A DNA stretch of 5,746 bases from Gammaproteobacteria bacterium (GTDB taxonomy: Bacteria; Pseudomonadota; Gammaproteobacteria; S012-40). Position numbers and translations under genes: made by a program. The stretch covers positions 1 through 5,746 of the forward strand of contig WFVN01000263.1 in assembly GCA_015491615.1 (NCBI GenBank), read 5' to 3'. Shown here in pieces: positions 1 to 5,746 of this stretch (position 1 is the first letter of the stretch; the number at the start of each line of letters is the position of its first letter). The notes under the pieces were generated by a model. That model did not search any database and was not told where the DNA came from. It saw only the letters and a list, made by a program, of their open reading frames with translations.

Positions 1-919
1 CATGCGCACCACCCGGCGGGCGATGTAGAGGGGATCGCAGCCGCCGTCGAGCATGCGGCACAGCCAGTAGAGGGCGGCGTCGGGGTCGGAGCCGCGTACC
101 GATTTGTGCAGGGCGGAGATCTGGTCGTAGAAGGCCTCGCCGCCCTTGTCGAAACGGCGCAGACCACCGCGCACCACCTCGTTCACCAGGGCCTCGTCCA
201 CCTGCACCCGCCCGTCCTCCTCCGGGGCCAGCTCGACGGCGACCTCCAACAGGTTGAGGGCGCGGCGGGCATCGCCGTCGGCGACCTCGGCGAGGCGCTC
301 GCGCAGGGGCTCGGGGAAGTCCACCGGGCGTTCACCCAAGCCCCGTTCGGGATCGGCCAGGGCGCGGTCGATGAGCCGGCGGATGGCGGCCCGATCCAGG
401 GGCTTGAGGACGTACACCCGCACGCGCGAGAGCAGGGCGTTGTTAAGCTCGAAGGACGGGTTCTCGGTGGTGGCGCCGATGAAGATGAGGGTGCCGTCTT
501 CGACGAAGGGGAGGAAGGCGTCCTGCTGGGCCTTGTTGAAGCGGTGCACCTCATCCACGAACAACACCGTGCCGCGGCCGTGGGCGGCACGCTCTTTACT
601 GTGCCGTCTCCACCGCCGCGCGGATGTCCTTGACGCCGGCGAGGACGGCGGAGAGGGTGAGGAAGCGGGCGTCGGCGGCCTGGGCGATGAGGCGCGCCAG
701 GGTGGTCTTGCCGGTCCCCGGCGGCCCCCAGAAAACGAGCGAGTGGATCTGCCCGCTCTCCAGGGCGGTGCGCAGGGGCTTGCCCTCCCCCAGGAGGTGG
801 TCCTGCCCCACCACCTCGCGCCAGTGGCGGGGACGCATGCGGTCGGCGAGGGGGCGGGCGCGGTCGGGCACAGGGCCGGATGGGCTCGCACCGGGGGCCT
901 CGGTGAAGAGGTCGTTCAT
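1..919 (-). pseudogene. rarA: RarA (MgsA) replication-associated AAA+ ATPase, frameshifted, truncated at left window edge
   Basis: RarA is a cytoplasmic clamp-loader-like AAA+ ATPase that acts at stalled replication forks and at single-stranded DNA ends. The first segment (919-596, 107 residues) has the family N-terminus with PLADRMRP, VVGQDHLLG and the Walker A motif GPPGTGKT at residues 65-72. It then reads SAVLAGVKDIRAAVETAQ and stops at TAA (598-596). Shifting by one base, the reading continues without a stop to position 1: Walker B LFVDEVHRFNKAQQDAFLP, the sensor-1 region IGATTENPSFELNNALLSR, GDARRALNLLEV, FYDQISALHKSVRGSDPDAALYW and DPLYIARR. These are all hallmark RarA blocks in the right order. 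About 305 of the family's roughly 440 residues are present and the C-terminus lies outside the window. The ATG at 919 lies 3 bases after the lolA stop and has no clear Shine-Dalgarno sequence, so translation is probably coupled. The family assignment is very secure. Whether the frameshift is a real mutation or a sequencing error cannot be told from here. Confidence 0.9.
596..600 (-). other. Frameshift site in rarA (one extra base creating TAA)
   Basis: On the minus strand the sequence reads ACG GCA CAG TAA AGA in the N-terminal frame, whereas the Walker B half of the protein is read from AGT AAA GAG. Removing one base, for example the T at position 598, gives ETAQKERAAHGRGTVLFVDE. Its spacing between the VKDIR block and Walker B matches my recollection of Pseudomonas RarA. 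The gap therefore fits exactly one inserted base. No second lesion is visible in the next 200 codons. Confidence 0.85.
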
Positions 920-922
920 GGC

Positions 923-1540
923 TCAGTCGAGGGGCGAGAAGAGGTCCGCGCCGGGGGGCGGCTGGAAGTGGAAGACTTCCGGGTCCACCTGCACGTTGCG
1001 CTGCAAGTCAATGAACTCCAAGGTGCTGGTGCGTCCGAGGAGGTCCATCATCTCCATCCGCCGGAGGGCCTCTCCGGCAAAACCGAGGCGGATGCCCTCA
1101 AAGCCGGAATCGCCGTCCCGGGGGACGAGGATGACCCAGGCGAGGCCGTCTCGCTCGCCCCCGTCGATGACCTGGAAGTGTTCCTCGATGGGCACGTCGC
1201 TGCCCAGGAGAACGGCGGGCGTCTCGCCCAGCTCGTCCCCTAAGGGCCGGCGGGTGACCTGGGCCAGGTCCGGGTCGTAGATCCACAGGTAACGGCCGTC
1301 CGCGACCAGGGTCTGACCCACCGGGTGGGTGTACTCCCAGCGGAAGCGACCGGGGCGGGCGATCACCATGCGCCCGCGCGCCTCGGTGAAGGGATTGAGT
1401 CCGTTGTCCGGCAGACTCTGGCGGAACTCGCCCTGGAGGGTGGTGAGCCCGTCCAGGAAGTGGTCCAGCCGTTCCGCGGCGGACTGGGCGGATGCCAGGC
1501 TGGGCAAGAGAAACAATAGGATGGCGAGAATTCTTGGCAT
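923..1540 (-). CDS. lolA: LolA, outer-membrane lipoprotein carrier protein
   Basis: LolA is the periplasmic chaperone that takes lipoproteins from the inner-membrane LolCDE transporter and hands them to LolB at the outer membrane. The 205-residue product starts with a classical signal peptide: R3, a hydrophobic core of about residues 4-15, and an ASA motif at 16-18 with cleavage likely before Q19. The mature part shows the family pattern: LQGEFRQ (35-41), GRMVIARPGRFRWEY (56-70), ADGRYLWIYDPDLAQVTRR (80-98) and the C-terminal VFHFQPPPGADLF (189-201). Length is normal for the family (about 200). The ATG at 1540 is chosen because it opens the signal peptide directly. It lies 4 bases after the ftsK stop (TGACGCCATG), and rarA follows 3 bases after its own stop, so the three genes look co-transcribed. 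No strong Shine-Dalgarno sequence is visible, which suggests translational coupling to ftsK. Confidence 0.96.
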   Translation of the reverse strand: MPRILAILLFLLPSLASAQSAAERLDHFLDGLTTLQGEFRQSLPDNGLNPFTEARGRMVIARPGRFRWEYTHPVGQTLVADGRYLWIYDPDLAQVTRRPLGDELGETPAVLLGSDVPIEEHFQVIDGGERDGLAWVILVPRDGDSGFEGIRLGFAGEALRRMEMMDLLGRTSTLEFIDLQRNVQVDPEVFHFQPPPGADLFSPLD

Positions 1541-1544
1541 GGCG

Positions 1545-3947
1545 TCAGTCGTCCATGGGCGGCGGCGCGAGGACCTCGCGCGAGCCGTTGGGTTGCAGGG
1601 GGCCGACGATGCCCATCCGTTCCATCTCCTCGATCATGCGCGCGGCGCGGTTGTAGCCGATCTTCAGCTTGCGCTGCACCGCGGAGATGGAGGCGCGGCG
1701 GCTCTCCAGGACATAGGCCACCGCCTGGTCGTAAAGTTCGTCGGTCTCCTCCACGCTCCCCTCCACCGCGCCGGGCAGGCCGCCACCCTCCTCCGCGCCG
1801 CCCTTGAGGACGGCCTCCACGTACTCGGGGCTGCCCTTGGCGCGCAGGTCCTCCACCACCCGGTGCACTTCGGCGTCGGCGACGAAGGCCCCGTGCACGC
1901 GGATGGGCAGGCCGGTACCTGGAGGCAGGTAGAGCATGTCCCCCTGCCCCAGGAGCTGTTCCGCCCCCTGTTGGTCGAGGATGGTGCGCGAGTCGATGCG
2001 CGAGGAAACCTGGAAGGCGATGCGCGAGGGGATGTTGGCCTTGATGAGGCCGGTGATGACGTCCACCGAGGGGCGCTGAGTGGCGAGGATGAGGTGGATG
2101 CCGGCGGCGCGCGCCTTCTGCGCCAGGCGGGCGATGAGCTCCTCTACTTTCTTGCCGACGATCATCATCATGTCGGCCAGTTCGTCCACCACCACGACGA
2201 TGGTGGGCAAGATCTCCAGTTCGGGGGCCGGCTGCCCCTCCAGGGCGCCGTCGTAGAAGGGGTCGCGCAGGGGTTCGCCCCGGGCCCGGGCCTCTTTCAC
2301 CTTTTTGTTGAAACCGGCGATGTTGCGCACCCCCAGGGCGGCCATGAGCTTGTAGCGGCGTTCCATTTCCGCCACGCACCAGCGCAGGGCGGTGGCGGCC
2401 TCTTTCATGTCGGTGACCACCGGGGCGAGGAGGTGGGGGATGCCGTCGTACACCGACAGCTCCAGCATCTTGGGGTCGATCATGATAAGGCGCACCTCCT
2501 CCGGGGTGGCGTTGTAGAGGAGGCTGAGGATCATGGCGTTGATGGCCACCGACTTGCCCGATCCGGTGGTGCCGGCCACCAGGAGGTGGGGCATCTTGGC
2601 CAGGTCGGCCACCACCGGCTGGCCGGAGATGTCCTTGCCCAGGGCCAGGGTGAGGGGGGACTTGGCCTGGCTGTAGACCTTGGACTGGAGCACCTCCACC
2701 AGGCGCACGATCTCCCGCGCGGCGTTGGGGATCTCCAGGCCGATGGTGGTCTTGCCGGGGATCACCTCCACCACCCGCACCGAGGTCACCGAGAGGGAAC
2801 GGGCCAGGTCGCGGGAGAGGTTGGTGATCTGGCTGGCCTTGGTGCCGGGCGCCGGTTCGATCTCGTAGCGGGTGATCACCGGGCCGGGGTGGACCGCCAC
2901 CACCTGGGCGGTGATGTTGAAGTCCTTGAGCTTGGCCTCCACCAGGCGCGACATCTGTTCCAGGGCCGCCTCGTCCACGGCGGCGAGGGTGACGTCGGGG
3001 GGGTCGAGCAGGCTCAGGGAGGGGAGCTGGAAATCGCCCGTGCCCTGGCGCAGGGGCGTGGCCGGGGGCGGCTTGGGGCTCGCCTTCTCGGTGACCCGTG
3101 GGACGATGATCGGCTCGATGCGTGCCGGGGCGTCCGCTTTTTTTGGCTTCTTGCCCTTCTTTTTGCGCGTACCCGAGACCACCGTCGGCACAGTGGCCTT
3201 TTCTTCCTTTCGCTCCTGTCGCCACTGCCGTCGTAGGGCGATGAAGCGGCCGCCGGCGCGCAGGGCGGCGACGGTGGCGCGGGCACCCTGGACCCCCAGG
3301 CGCAGCCAGGAGAGGCGCGTGGCCAGGCTCAGGCCCACCAGGAACAGGGCGGTGAGGAGCAAGGTGGCGCCGGTGGTGTTGAACCAGGCGAGGAAGCGGG
3401 CGGCGAGGCGGTCCCCCAGGAGGCCGCCGGCCCCCCAGGGCAAGTGCGCCACCTCCCACGGCCAATGGAGGGCCGCCAGGGCGGTGCCGCCCCCCAGGGC
3501 GAGGAGGATGCCGAGGAGGCGGGCGAGCCAGTGATAACCGCTGCCCTGCGCCCGGTAGAGGCGCCAGCTTCCCCACAAGAGCAGCAGGGGCACGGCGTAG
3601 GCGGCCACCCCGAGGAGGTAGAGGGAGACGTCGGCGAACCAGGCACCGGCCTTGCCGGCGGCGTTGTGGATCTCGGTGCGGGCGGTGTCGGCCCGCGACC
3701 AGGCCGGGTCCAGCGGGTCGAAGCTCACCAGGGCGATGAAGAGAAAGGCGGCGACCGCCACACCGAGGATGAGCAGGCTCTCCCGGGCGCCGCGATGCCA
3801 TTGGGGATCCGCAGGTTGCGCGCTTTTCTTCACCTGCGGTCTTGCATTGCGGGCGGGGCGCTTGTCGCTGGAGGACGAAAGACTGGTCACGGTCGTTCGA
3901 TAATCCTTGGGATGAGGTTCGGATGGACGGTGGCTAAGGCGAGGCAT
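1545..3947 (-). CDS. ftsK: FtsK, septum-anchored DNA translocase
   Basis: FtsK pumps chromosomal DNA through the closing division septum and activates XerCD recombination at dif. The 800-residue product has a basic, Ser-rich cytoplasmic leader (1-55) and four predicted membrane segments at about 56-76, 107-127, 140-161 and 186-209. A short charged/Pro-rich linker of about 100 residues follows, with a Lys cluster RKKKGKKPKK at 261-270. The alpha/beta motor domain (about 315-700) carries Walker A GTTGSGKS at 459-466 and Walker B TIVVVVDELAD at 582-592, plus the conserved LILATQRPSVDVITGLIKAN region (619-638). The C-terminal winged-helix gamma domain (about 735-797) includes SISAVQRKLKIGYNRAARMIEEME, which in relatives reads KOPS and contacts XerD. 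The protein is far shorter than E. coli FtsK (1329) because the linker is short, as in Pseudomonas. The ATG at 3947 is the most upstream start after an in-frame TAG, but its only GAGGG abuts the ATG, so a later start such as GTG at 3890 is possible. It is the first gene of the ftsK-lolA-rarA cluster. Confidence 0.97.
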   Translation of the reverse strand: MPRLSHRPSEPHPKDYRTTVTSLSSSSDKRPARNARPQVKKSAQPADPQWHRGARESLLILGVAVAAFLFIALVSFDPLDPAWSRADTARTEIHNAAGKAGAWFADVSLYLLGVAAYAVPLLLLWGSWRLYRAQGSGYHWLARLLGILLALGGGTALAALHWPWEVAHLPWGAGGLLGDRLAARFLAWFNTTGATLLLTALFLVGLSLATRLSWLRLGVQGARATVAALRAGGRFIALRRQWRQERKEEKATVPTVVSGTRKKKGKKPKKADAPARIEPIIVPRVTEKASPKPPPATPLRQGTGDFQLPSLSLLDPPDVTLAAVDEAALEQMSRLVEAKLKDFNITAQVVAVHPGPVITRYEIEPAPGTKASQITNLSRDLARSLSVTSVRVVEVIPGKTTIGLEIPNAAREIVRLVEVLQSKVYSQAKSPLTLALGKDISGQPVVADLAKMPHLLVAGTTGSGKSVAINAMILSLLYNATPEEVRLIMIDPKMLELSVYDGIPHLLAPVVTDMKEAATALRWCVAEMERRYKLMAALGVRNIAGFNKKVKEARARGEPLRDPFYDGALEGQPAPELEILPTIVVVVDELADMMMIVGKKVEELIARLAQKARAAGIHLILATQRPSVDVITGLIKANIPSRIAFQVSSRIDSRTILDQQGAEQLLGQGDMLYLPPGTGLPIRVHGAFVADAEVHRVVEDLRAKGSPEYVEAVLKGGAEEGGGLPGAVEGSVEETDELYDQAVAYVLESRRASISAVQRKLKIGYNRAARMIEEMERMGIVGPLQPNGSREVLAPPPMDD

Positions 3948-3961
3948 CCCTCGCCGGGGCT

Positions 3962-3990
3962 TTGACCCCCTATCCCTGGGGCCGTACCAT
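3962..3990 (+). promoter_or_regulatory. Putative sigma70 promoter for trxB
   Basis: TTGACC at 3962-3967 matches the -35 consensus at 5 of 6 bases. After an ideal 17-base spacer, TACCAT at 3985-3990 matches the -10 consensus at 4 of 6. Transcription would start near 3997, giving a leader of about 55-60 bases before trxB. This is a consensus match read by eye; no experiment supports it here. Confidence 0.5.
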
Positions 3991-4001
3991 CCCCGGCAGT
4001 C

Positions 4002-4007
4002 ATTCTA
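4002..4007 (-). promoter_or_regulatory. Putative -10 element for the ftsK cluster
   Basis: On the minus strand TAGAAT (5 of 6 to the -10 consensus) lies about 55 bases upstream of the ftsK ATG. Nothing resembling a good -35 box lies 16-18 bases upstream; the sequence there is TCGTTT-like. If real, this is a weak or activator-dependent promoter. Confidence 0.3.
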
Positions 4008-4041
4008 CGCGCAGCCGGGCGCGAAAACGAAACGCAGAGAC

Positions 4042-4047
4042 AAGGAG
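4042..4047 (+). promoter_or_regulatory. Shine-Dalgarno sequence of trxB
   Basis: AAGGAG lies 6 bases before the ATG at 4054. This is a near-perfect ribosome binding site at good spacing. It fixes the trxB start and is the only strong one in the window; the other genes appear to rely on coupling. Confidence 0.85.
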
Positions 4048-4053
4048 TCATCC

Positions 4054-5013
4054 ATGAGTGAGACCAAGCATTGCCGCCTGTTGATCCTCGGTTCCGGTCC
4101 GGCGGGGTACACCGCCGCCATCTACGCCGCGCGCGCCAACCTCAACCCGGTGCTCATCACCGGCCTGCAGCAGGGTGGCCAGCTCACCACCACCACCGAT
4201 GTGGAGAACTGGCCGGGCGAGCCCGACGGCGTCCAGGGGCCGGAGCTGATGGACCGCATGCGCCGCCACGCCGAGCGCTTCGACACCGAGATCATTTTCG
4301 ATCACATCCACACCGCCGACCTGAAGCAACGGCCGTTCCGCCTGGTGGGCGACGCCGGCACCTACACCTGCGACGCCCTCATCATCGCCACCGGCGCCTC
4401 GGCCAAGTACCTGGGCCTGCCCTCGGAAGAGAAGTTCAAGGGCAAGGGGGTGTCCGCCTGCGCCACCTGCGACGGCTTCTTCTACCGCGGCCAGCGGGTG
4501 GCGGTGGTGGGGGGCGGGAACACCGCCGTCGAAGAGGCACTCTATCTGGCCAACATCGCCGAGCACGTGACCCTCATCCATCGGCGCGAGAGCCTGCGGG
4601 CGGAGAAGATCCTCATCGACCGCCTCCTGGAGAAGGTCAACGAGGGCAAGGTGACCATCGAGTGGAACCAGCAGGTGGACGAGATCCTCGGCGACGATTC
4701 AGGCGTCACCGGCGTGCGCCTGCGCCACGTCATCGACGACGACACGCGCGAGATCGAGGTCACCGGCGTCTTCATCGCCATCGGCCACAAGCCCAACACC
4801 GACCTGTTCGAGGGGCAACTGGAGATGGAGCACGGCTACATCAAGGTCAAGAGCGGCACCCAGGGGATGGCCACCCAGACCAGTATTGAGGGGGTGTTCG
4901 CCGCCGGCGACGTGGCTGACCACGTCTATCGCCAGGCGGTCACCTCAGCCGGCACCGGGTGCATGGCCGCCCTGGACGCGGACCGCTACCTGGAGACCCT
5001 GGACAACGATTGA
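4054..5013 (+). CDS. trxB: TrxB, thioredoxin-disulfide reductase (NADPH)
   Basis: TrxB is a cytoplasmic FAD enzyme that passes electrons from NADPH to oxidised thioredoxin. The 319-residue product matches the low-molecular-weight bacterial type (E. coli 321). The FAD-binding GSGPAG is at 13-18, followed by GGQLTTTTDVENWPG (41-55) and IIATGASAKYLGLPSE (110-125). The redox-active CATCD is at 136-140 (C136 and C139). The NADPH-binding GGGNTAVEEA is at 153-162 with HRR at 176-178, and IAIGHKPNT (241-249) and FAAGDVADH (282-290) form the second FAD motif. All key residues are present. The start is supported by the strong AAGGAG. The gene opens the plus-strand cluster; aat begins 5 bases after its stop. 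The thioredoxin partner is not in the window. Some family members act in other dithiol systems, but the near-consensus motifs make true TrxB by far the likeliest. Confidence 0.97.
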   Translation: MSETKHCRLLILGSGPAGYTAAIYAARANLNPVLITGLQQGGQLTTTTDVENWPGEPDGVQGPELMDRMRRHAERFDTEIIFDHIHTADLKQRPFRLVGDAGTYTCDALIIATGASAKYLGLPSEEKFKGKGVSACATCDGFFYRGQRVAVVGGGNTAVEEALYLANIAEHVTLIHRRESLRAEKILIDRLLEKVNEGKVTIEWNQQVDEILGDDSGVTGVRLRHVIDDDTREIEVTGVFIAIGHKPNTDLFEGQLEMEHGYIKVKSGTQGMATQTSIEGVFAAGDVADHVYRQAVTSAGTGCMAALDADRYLETLDND

Positions 5014-5018
5014 GGGAC

Positions 5019-5717
5019 ATGCACCTGCATTGGTTGGATGCTGATCCCCGCTTTCCCCCGGTCGAACAGGCCCTGCGCGACCCCAACGGCCTGCTCGCCA
5101 TGGGCGGGGATCTGCATCCCCAGACCCTGCTGGAGGCCTACCGGCAGGGCATCTTCCCCTGGTACGAGGCGGGTCAGCCCATCCTCTGGTGGTCCCCCGA
5201 TCCGCGCCTGGTCCTCTATCCCGAACGCCTGAAGGTGAGCCGCAGCCTGCGCAAGGTGCTGCGCGCCGGGCGTTTCGAGATCCGCTTCGACACCGCCTTC
5301 GACGCCGTCATTGAGGGCTGCGCCGCGCCCCGCCCCGGGCAGAGCGGCACCTGGATCACCGAGGAGATGAAGGCCGCCTACCGGCGCTTGCACCGTCTCG
5401 GCCACGCCCACAGCGCCGAGGCCTGGCAGGATGGCGAGCTGGCGGGCGGGCTGTACGGCGTCGCCCTGGGCGGGGTCTTCTTCGGCGAGTCCATGTTCAC
5501 GCGCGTGAGCGATGCCTCCAAGGCCGCCTTCACCACCCTCGTCCGCCACCTGCAAAACTGGGGCTACACCCTCATCGACTGCCAGGTGACCACCGACCAC
5601 CTGCTGCGCCTGGGAGCGGAGGAGGTCCCGCGCCGGCGTTTCCAACGGGAACTGGAGACCGCCCTCCTCCACCCCGGGCACCCGGCCCCGTGGCAGGCGG
5701 AACCGCTGGTCTGGTGA
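5019..5717 (+). CDS. aat: Aat, leucyl/phenylalanyl-tRNA-protein transferase
   Basis: Aat transfers Leu or Phe from aminoacyl-tRNA to proteins with N-terminal Arg or Lys, marking them for ClpS/ClpAP degradation in the cytoplasm (bacterial N-degron pathway). The 232-residue product matches family length (E. coli 234) and shows its diagnostic blocks: NGLLAMGGDL (23-32), GIFPWY (44-49), ILWWSPDPR (55-63), GTWIT (110-114), LGHAHSAEAW (127-136), GGLYGVALGG (143-152), FFGESMF (154-160), ASKAAF (166-171), LIDCQV (185-190) and LGAEEVPRR (198-206). The Ala in HSAE, where E. coli has HSIE, is a minor change. The ATG at 5019 is preferred over an in-frame ATG at 4959 because the longer version would overlap trxB by 55 bases and add a non-homologous Gly/Pro-rich leader. 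GAGGG at 5012-5016 overlaps the trxB stop and lies only 2 bases from the ATG, suggesting coupled translation. Confidence 0.96.
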   Translation: MHLHWLDADPRFPPVEQALRDPNGLLAMGGDLHPQTLLEAYRQGIFPWYEAGQPILWWSPDPRLVLYPERLKVSRSLRKVLRAGRFEIRFDTAFDAVIEGCAAPRPGQSGTWITEEMKAAYRRLHRLGHAHSAEAWQDGELAGGLYGVALGGVFFGESMFTRVSDASKAAFTTLVRHLQNWGYTLIDCQVTTDHLLRLGAEEVPRRRFQRELETALLHPGHPAPWQAEPLVW

Positions 5718-5721
5718 GGCC

Positions 5722-5746
5722 ATGGAACAGACCCTCCTCCTCTACC
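5722..5746 (+). CDS. Start of a further gene, probably arginyl/leucyl-tRNA-protein transferase (Ate/Bpt), cut by right edge
   Basis: Only 8 codons (MEQTLLLY) are present. The ATG lies 4 bases after the aat stop, in the same tight pattern as the other junctions (TGAGGCCATG), so a co-transcribed gene is likely. In Pseudomonas and relatives the gene after aat is ate/bpt, a second N-degron aminoacyl transferase. The hydrophobic start followed by Tyr is compatible with that family's N-terminus. The identification rests mainly on gene order and is an inference. Confidence 0.5.

Larger units (their letters stand above)
3948..4053. promoter_or_regulatory. Divergent ftsK/trxB intergenic promoter region
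   Basis: This 106-base gap is the only non-coding stretch of any size in the window and must drive both clusters. It contains promoter-like elements on both strands, described separately, with the two presumed -10 elements only about 12 bases apart. A small inverted repeat (GGGG-CTTTGA-CCCC, 3956-3969) overlaps the trxB -35 element. I see no LexA box (CTGT-N8-ACAG) and no riboswitch-like structure. Confidence 0.7.

Noticed and set aside
183..590. A 135-codon minus-strand open frame inside rarA
   Set aside because: It is out of frame with the conserved RarA blocks. The true continuation is the neighbouring frame, which has no ATG because it begins mid-gene after the frameshift.
783..790. A KOPS-like octamer (GGGGAGGG on the minus strand), the FtsK orienting motif GGGNAGGG
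   Set aside because: A single match in nearly 6 kb of very GC-rich DNA is expected by chance, and one copy says nothing about replichore polarity.
146..1243. A 365-codon plus-strand open frame antisense to rarA and lolA
   Set aside because: Arg/Ser-rich, low-complexity composition and opposite two recognised genes; no homologous motif seen.
1329..3236. A 635-codon plus-strand open frame, His/Gly/Asp-rich, antisense to lolA and ftsK
   Set aside because: It lies entirely opposite well-supported genes, has the skewed composition expected from reading GC-rich codons in antisense, has no recognisable motif, and has no ribosome site of note.
1363..3801. An 812-codon minus-strand open frame overlapping ftsK
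   Set aside because: It is the -1 frame of ftsK, dominated by Arg, Pro and Gly. ftsK itself shows full domain conservation, so this is a shadow of GC bias. Only the in-phase A7 run gives it marginal interest.
4048..4581. A 177-codon minus-strand open frame antisense to trxB
   Set aside because: Gly/Val/Ala-rich antisense shadow of a strongly conserved gene, without recognisable motifs.
4959..5018. A longer aat start at an in-frame ATG inside trxB
   Set aside because: The 20 extra residues are Gly/Pro/Arg-rich and unlike any Aat N-terminus I know; the ATG at 5019 gives the normal family length.

Overview
The window is a high-GC (by eye about two thirds G+C, with strongly G/C-rich third codon positions) stretch of ordinary bacterial chromosome. 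Gene content and order point to a gammaproteobacterium. From memory, the order rarA-lolA-ftsK facing trxB-aat-(arginyl/leucyl transferase) is the one found in Pseudomonas and several other gammaproteobacteria. The GC level and the start of the last gene would fit a Chromatiales/Ectothiorhodospiraceae-type organism, but that finer placement is a guess.

Layout: the left two thirds (1-3947) is a tightly packed minus-strand cluster, read right to left as ftsK (DNA translocase), lolA (periplasmic lipoprotein carrier) and rarA (AAA+ ATPase of replication-fork maintenance). The gaps between these genes are only 3-4 bases. rarA runs off the left edge and carries an apparent single-base frameshift near 596-600 that creates a TAA stop. 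The right third (4054-5746) is a plus-strand cluster of trxB (thioredoxin reductase), aat (leucyl/phenylalanyl-tRNA-protein transferase) and the first 8 codons of a further gene, probably the arginyl/leucyl transferase. Its gaps are 4-5 bases.

The two clusters diverge from the only real intergenic region, 3948-4053 (106 bases). It holds a good sigma70-like promoter for trxB (TTGACC-N17-TACCAT), a plausible -10 element for ftsK on the other strand, and a strong Shine-Dalgarno sequence for trxB.

Functionally the genes are a conserved neighbourhood rather than one pathway: chromosome segregation at division (FtsK), outer-membrane biogenesis (LolA), fork rescue (RarA), thiol redox homeostasis (TrxB) and N-degron protein turnover (Aat and its probable neighbour). 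I found no mobile element, CRISPR array, tRNA/rRNA, phage gene or uncharacterised system. The points that deserve a second look are the rarA frameshift, an in-phase A7 run in the FtsK linker, the uncertain ftsK start, and the compact divergent promoter region.
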